64,000 bases of DNA from Acetatifactor aquisgranensis. GTDB taxonomy: Bacteria; Bacillota; Clostridia; Lachnospirales; Lachnospiraceae. The DNA lies in contig NZ_CALPDH010000013.1 of NCBI RefSeq assembly GCF_943193215.1, forward strand, positions 89,860 through 153,859, written 5' to 3'. The notes beneath the pieces are model-generated. The model made no database searches. It was not told the origin of the DNA and was given only the letters and a program-made list of their open reading frames with translations. This document shows, in pieces, positions 61,424-64,000 of the stretch. Positions within the stretch are counted from its first letter, which is position 1. Each line of letters opens with the position of its first letter. A program made the translations under genes and the position numbers.

Positions 61424-62551
61424 ATGATTAAATTCAATGTTCCGCCATTTCTAGGAAACGAGCTCGAAAATATCAGGAAAGCCATTCAGAATGGAAAAAT
61501 ATGTGGGGATGGCGAATTTACGAAAAAATGCAATTATTGGCTTGAGACAGTAACTCATACATCAAAAGCGTTATTAACTACATCTTGCACACATGCATTA
61601 GAGATGGCTGCCCTATTATGTGATATTCAACCTGGAGATGAAGTAATCATGCCATCTTATACCTTTGTTTCCACTGCAGATGCCTTTGTATTGAGAGGTG
61701 CTAAAATTGTTTTTGTGGACATTCGGCCTGATACCATGAACATCAATGAAGCGTTAATTGAAAGAGCTATTACAAATCGAACAAAAGCCCTTGTACCTGT
61801 GCATTATGCTGGTGTAGCTTGTGAAATGGATACCATTATGGATATAGCTGCCAGACATAAATTAAAGGTGGTAGAGGATGCCGCACAAGGTGTATACAGT
61901 TTTTATAAAGGAAAAGCGCTAGGAACCTTAGGTGATTTTGGATGCTATAGCTTTCATGAAACCAAAAACTATTCGATGGGAGAAGGCGGTGCTCTACTTA
62001 TAAAAGATGTTCTTCTGGCTGAACAAGCAGAAATCATCCGCGAAAAAGGCACTAACCGAAGCAAATTCTTCAGAGGACAAATCGATAAATATACATGGGT
62101 AGATAAAGGCTCCTCCTATTTACCTAGTGAACTGAATGCGGCTTATTTATATGCGCAGTTAGAAGCTGCTGCTGAAATTAATCAGAACAGATTAGATACA
62201 TGGCAATTTTATTATACTGAACTGTCTACATTGGTAAGAAAAGGAAAAATAGAACTACCATTTGTGCCTGAAGACTGTCAGCATAATGCACATATGTTTT
62301 ATATAAAATGCAAAGATATTGAAGAAAGAACGATGCTAATTGACCATTTAAAGGAACGCGGTATTTTGGCAGTATTCCACTATATCCCTTTACATTCTGC
62401 ACCAGCCGGATTGCGATATGGGCGTTTTGACGGAGAAGACAAATATACTACTAAAGAGAGTGAACGACTCCTTCGACTTCCGCTCTATTATAACATCAAA
62501 AAGCCAGAGCAAGGAGCAGTTGTACAAGCCATACAAGATTTTTATAAATAG
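61424..62551 (+). CDS. rffA: dTDP-4-amino-4,6-dideoxygalactose transaminase (RffA/WecE-type), 375 aa
   Basis: DegT-family protein of the RffA subgroup: MIKFNVPPFLGNELENI, LLTTSCTHALEMAALLCDI, MPSYTFVSTADAFVLRGA, and the PLP Lys in YSFHETKNYSMGEGGAL near residue 180. It converts dTDP-4-keto-6-deoxyglucose to dTDP-Fuc4N in E. coli ECA synthesis. With wecB and wecC in the window this completes part of the ECA-like sugar set (ManNAcA and Fuc4N), but in separate clusters. Assignment to RffA rather than another 4-aminotransferase is likely. Confidence 0.85.
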   Translation: MIKFNVPPFLGNELENIRKAIQNGKICGDGEFTKKCNYWLETVTHTSKALLTTSCTHALEMAALLCDIQPGDEVIMPSYTFVSTADAFVLRGAKIVFVDIRPDTMNINEALIERAITNRTKALVPVHYAGVACEMDTIMDIAARHKLKVVEDAAQGVYSFYKGKALGTLGDFGCYSFHETKNYSMGEGGALLIKDVLLAEQAEIIREKGTNRSKFFRGQIDKYTWVDKGSSYLPSELNAAYLYAQLEAAAEINQNRLDTWQFYYTELSTLVRKGKIELPFVPEDCQHNAHMFYIKCKDIEERTMLIDHLKERGILAVFHYIPLHSAPAGLRYGRFDGEDKYTTKESERLLRLPLYYNIKKPEQGAVVQAIQDFYK

Positions 62552-63017
62552 TTTTATTGGAGAAATCATACTGTGCCCTGTGAGTTTTGTTATTCCATGG
62601 ATAGAACAGAGAATGCTGAAGTCTGCAATAAAGGAAAAGATTAGAAGTCTCATAAAAAAGAAATCAGCTATGCAAGTCAAGCCTAAATCAGCAAAAAATT
62701 TCTTTTTTCTTTTGAGTAGATAAGCCCCATAATAAGGGGCTTATCTACTCAACAGTAGGGATATAGATATACGATAATATATGTACAGTTAAGTAAAACT
62801 TTCCCAATCTGCTGTACTATAGAAATTGCTTTTTGAACCATTAAAACTGCTGATTTCCATCTTGCGGACTTTATTACATATAGAATTCCGTATACTAATA
62901 CTCTGTTTAGTGTGTTCTGACTGGAAATCAGGCCATCAATCTTTGACAAATTGTCTTTCAAATCCCTTGAAATATAGTACCGGAAATGATATGATGTACT
63001 ATATTAGAGGTGATTTT
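62552..63017. other. 466-bp gap between cluster C and the IS element
   Basis: It contains a short Lys-rich frame ending at 62723 (IKEKIRSLIKKKSAM) without a start of its own, the perfect inverted repeat at 62712-62752, and AT-rich DNA up to the transposase. A 10-base inverted repeat at 62971-62980 and 62996-63005 lies just before the transposase ribosome binding site. No convincing gene. Confidence 0.4.
62712..62752. repeat. Perfect 17-bp inverted repeat with 7-base loop
   Basis: TTGAGTAGATAAGCCCC (62712-62728) and its exact reverse complement (62736-62752). There is no T run after either side, so it is not a classical intrinsic terminator; it may still end cluster C transcripts or be a small mobile or integration remnant. 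Confidence 0.7.
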
Positions 63018-64000
63018 ATGGCTATACCAGAATACATCCGCAAAGTGCCGAGACCTGTCAATACTGTTGTAGTGGACAACGGGAAAAATGGCCCAAACCG
63101 ATATGCTGTCCGCGAAAGAGCCGGGACAAAATACATCCGGGACGGAAACCCACAGCCGAAAAACGGAAAGGTCATCGGCCATATTTTTGATGGGGCATAC
63201 ATCCCCCTTAATGGAAAAACTGCCGCATCCGGACCGGACATGTTATCGTATGGGGCAGCCGCATTTGCGAAATCCGTTTCGGCCGATATCCTGGCTGACC
63301 TTCTGGATGTCTATCTCGCAAAGGACGCATGCACTGTAATGGCAATTGCCACGCTCAGGATCATACGCCCATCCATCACGGCTGACCGTATAGGAACGCA
63401 CTATCGACGCACATTTGTCTGCCAGCACTACCCGGGGGCAGCATTGTCCGCGAATACCATCTGCACCTTCCTGCAGAAGCTCGGGCAGGACGGCAGCAGA
63501 CGCAGAGCTTTTTACCAGAAGCGTGCCGCCGCTGTCATTGCCAGCCACCATATCGCAATTGACGGGACGCTCAAACAGGACAGCAGCACAGCAAATGACC
63601 TGTCGGCCTTTTCCTACAAGGCGCGGAGGAAAGGCTGTCAGGAAGTCTCCGTGCTCTATGCCTATGACATCGAGGAAATGGAGCCGATCTGCGCGGAAGT
63701 GTTCCCCGGCAACAGCATTGATGCCAGTTCCTATGCCGCTTTCATACGTGATAACGACATCCGCAGGGGAATCATCGTCTCCGACAAAGGATTCCCGCCC
63801 AGCCAGATCAAAAAGGAGCTGGAGGAACGGCCTGACCTGCACTTCCTGACGCCGATAAAAAGGAACGATGTCAGGATCGCCAACAATGACATGCTCTCTT
63901 TCGAGGGCGTGCTCTCCGGCATTGACGACCATGTCCTGTACAGGAAGTGCCCAATTCAGGGAGGCCGCTATCTTTACGCCTACAGGTCTGCAAGGAAAGC
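63018..64000 (+). CDS. IS1634/IS4-type DDE transposase, 5' part (cut by window end)
   Basis: The frame is open from the ATG at 63018 (RBS AGAGGTG) to the last base, 327 codons. The N-terminal region (YAVRERAGTKYIRDGNPQPK) is typical of long IS1634-type transposases. IAIDGTLKQDSS supplies the first catalytic Asp and IIVSDKGFPPS the second; the Glu lies beyond the window. The base composition is higher in GC than the preceding cluster C genes, marking a mobile insertion. Confidence 0.85.
   Translation, partial: MAIPEYIRKVPRPVNTVVVDNGKNGPNRYAVRERAGTKYIRDGNPQPKNGKVIGHIFDGAYIPLNGKTAASGPDMLSYGAAAFAKSVSADILADLLDVYLAKDACTVMAIATLRIIRPSITADRIGTHYRRTFVCQHYPGAALSANTICTFLQKLGQDGSRRRAFYQKRAAAVIASHHIAIDGTLKQDSSTANDLSAFSYKARRKGCQEVSVLYAYDIEEMEPICAEVFPGNSIDASSYAAFIRDNDIRRGIIVSDKGFPPSQIKKELEERPDLHFLTPIKRNDVRIANNDMLSFEGVLSGIDDHVLYRKCPIQGGRYLYAYRSARK

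Noticed and set aside
62418..62723. + strand 101-aa ORF overlapping the end of the RffA-type gene
   Set aside because: Most of it is a frame shadow; the Lys-rich tail past 62552 has no start of its own.
62749..62961. Minus-strand 70-aa ORF before the transposase
   Set aside because: No ribosome binding site or recognised motif; the AT-rich DNA explains the open frame.
63243..63932. Minus-strand 229-aa ORF and + strand 144-aa ORF within 63.2-63.9 kb
   Set aside because: Both are shadows of the transposase frame, which runs from 63018 to the window end.

Overview
The window looks like a chromosomal surface-polysaccharide region of a low-to-mid GC Clostridia-class Firmicute, most likely a Lachnospiraceae member. 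This rests on the AGGAGG-type ribosome binding sites, the tight same-strand gene packing, the AAA-ATPase-like/PD-(D/E)XK paralogues common in that family, and the DUF6270, CgeB-like and polysaccharide-pyruvyl-transferase proteins. No rRNA, tRNA or CRISPR array was seen. The taxonomic call is inference.

Layout. (1) 1-9.4 kb, + strand then - strand: three glycosyltransferases interrupted by accessory DNA. The accessory genes are an AT-rich three-gene operon ending in a SecB-like chaperone, an AAA-ATPase/PD-(D/E)XK gene, a 5'-truncated AlbA_2/Schlafen-like gene, an IS256-family transposase relic, and a two-gene ATPase plus TOPRIM-like unit resembling anti-phage modules. (2) 9.6-26 kb, - strand: polymer cluster A, transcribed from wecB/wecC. 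It continues through a Wzm/Wzt-type ABC exporter, CgeB-like and multi-domain glycosyltransferases, an FkbM methyltransferase, a DUF6270 protein, a heparinase-family lyase, a TuaH-like glycosyltransferase and a radical SAM protein. Two of these genes have their frame broken exactly at C7/C8 runs, and a third carries an intact C7 run. (3) 26.1-31.5 kb: two tandem AAA-ATPase/PD-(D/E)XK paralogues on +, a fragment of a further copy, and small or decaying - strand genes. (4) 31.5-52.2 kb, - strand: polymer cluster B. It has a GtrA/GtrB-type side-chain module with two large membrane proteins, and a dTDP-3-amino-sugar set (FdtA-like, FdtB-like, hexapeptide acyltransferase, MaoC hotdog, GNAT). It also has two near-duplicate GT4-GT2 fusions flanking an epimerase, a pyruvyl transferase, a second ABC exporter and another GT2-GT4 protein. 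(5) 52.2-62.6 kb, + strand: polymer cluster C. It has a third ABC exporter, second copies of the FdtA/FdtB-like enzymes, a GT61 protein with an 11-residue YW repeat, an acyltransferase, a GT-C-like membrane protein and an RffA/WecE-type aminotransferase. (6) 63-64 kb: the 5' part of an IS1634/IS4-type transposase, cut by the window end.

Clusters B and C diverge from a 394-bp gap. This gap holds a perfect 17-bp inverted repeat (52267-52283 and 52500-52516) enclosing a good rightward promoter. That is the arrangement expected of an invertible promoter, or alternatively of a pair of identical operators. Together with the homopolymer-broken genes in cluster A, this suggests that the surface polymers may be under two kinds of reversible switching. 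This is the most interesting hypothesis in the window, and it can be tested directly with long reads.
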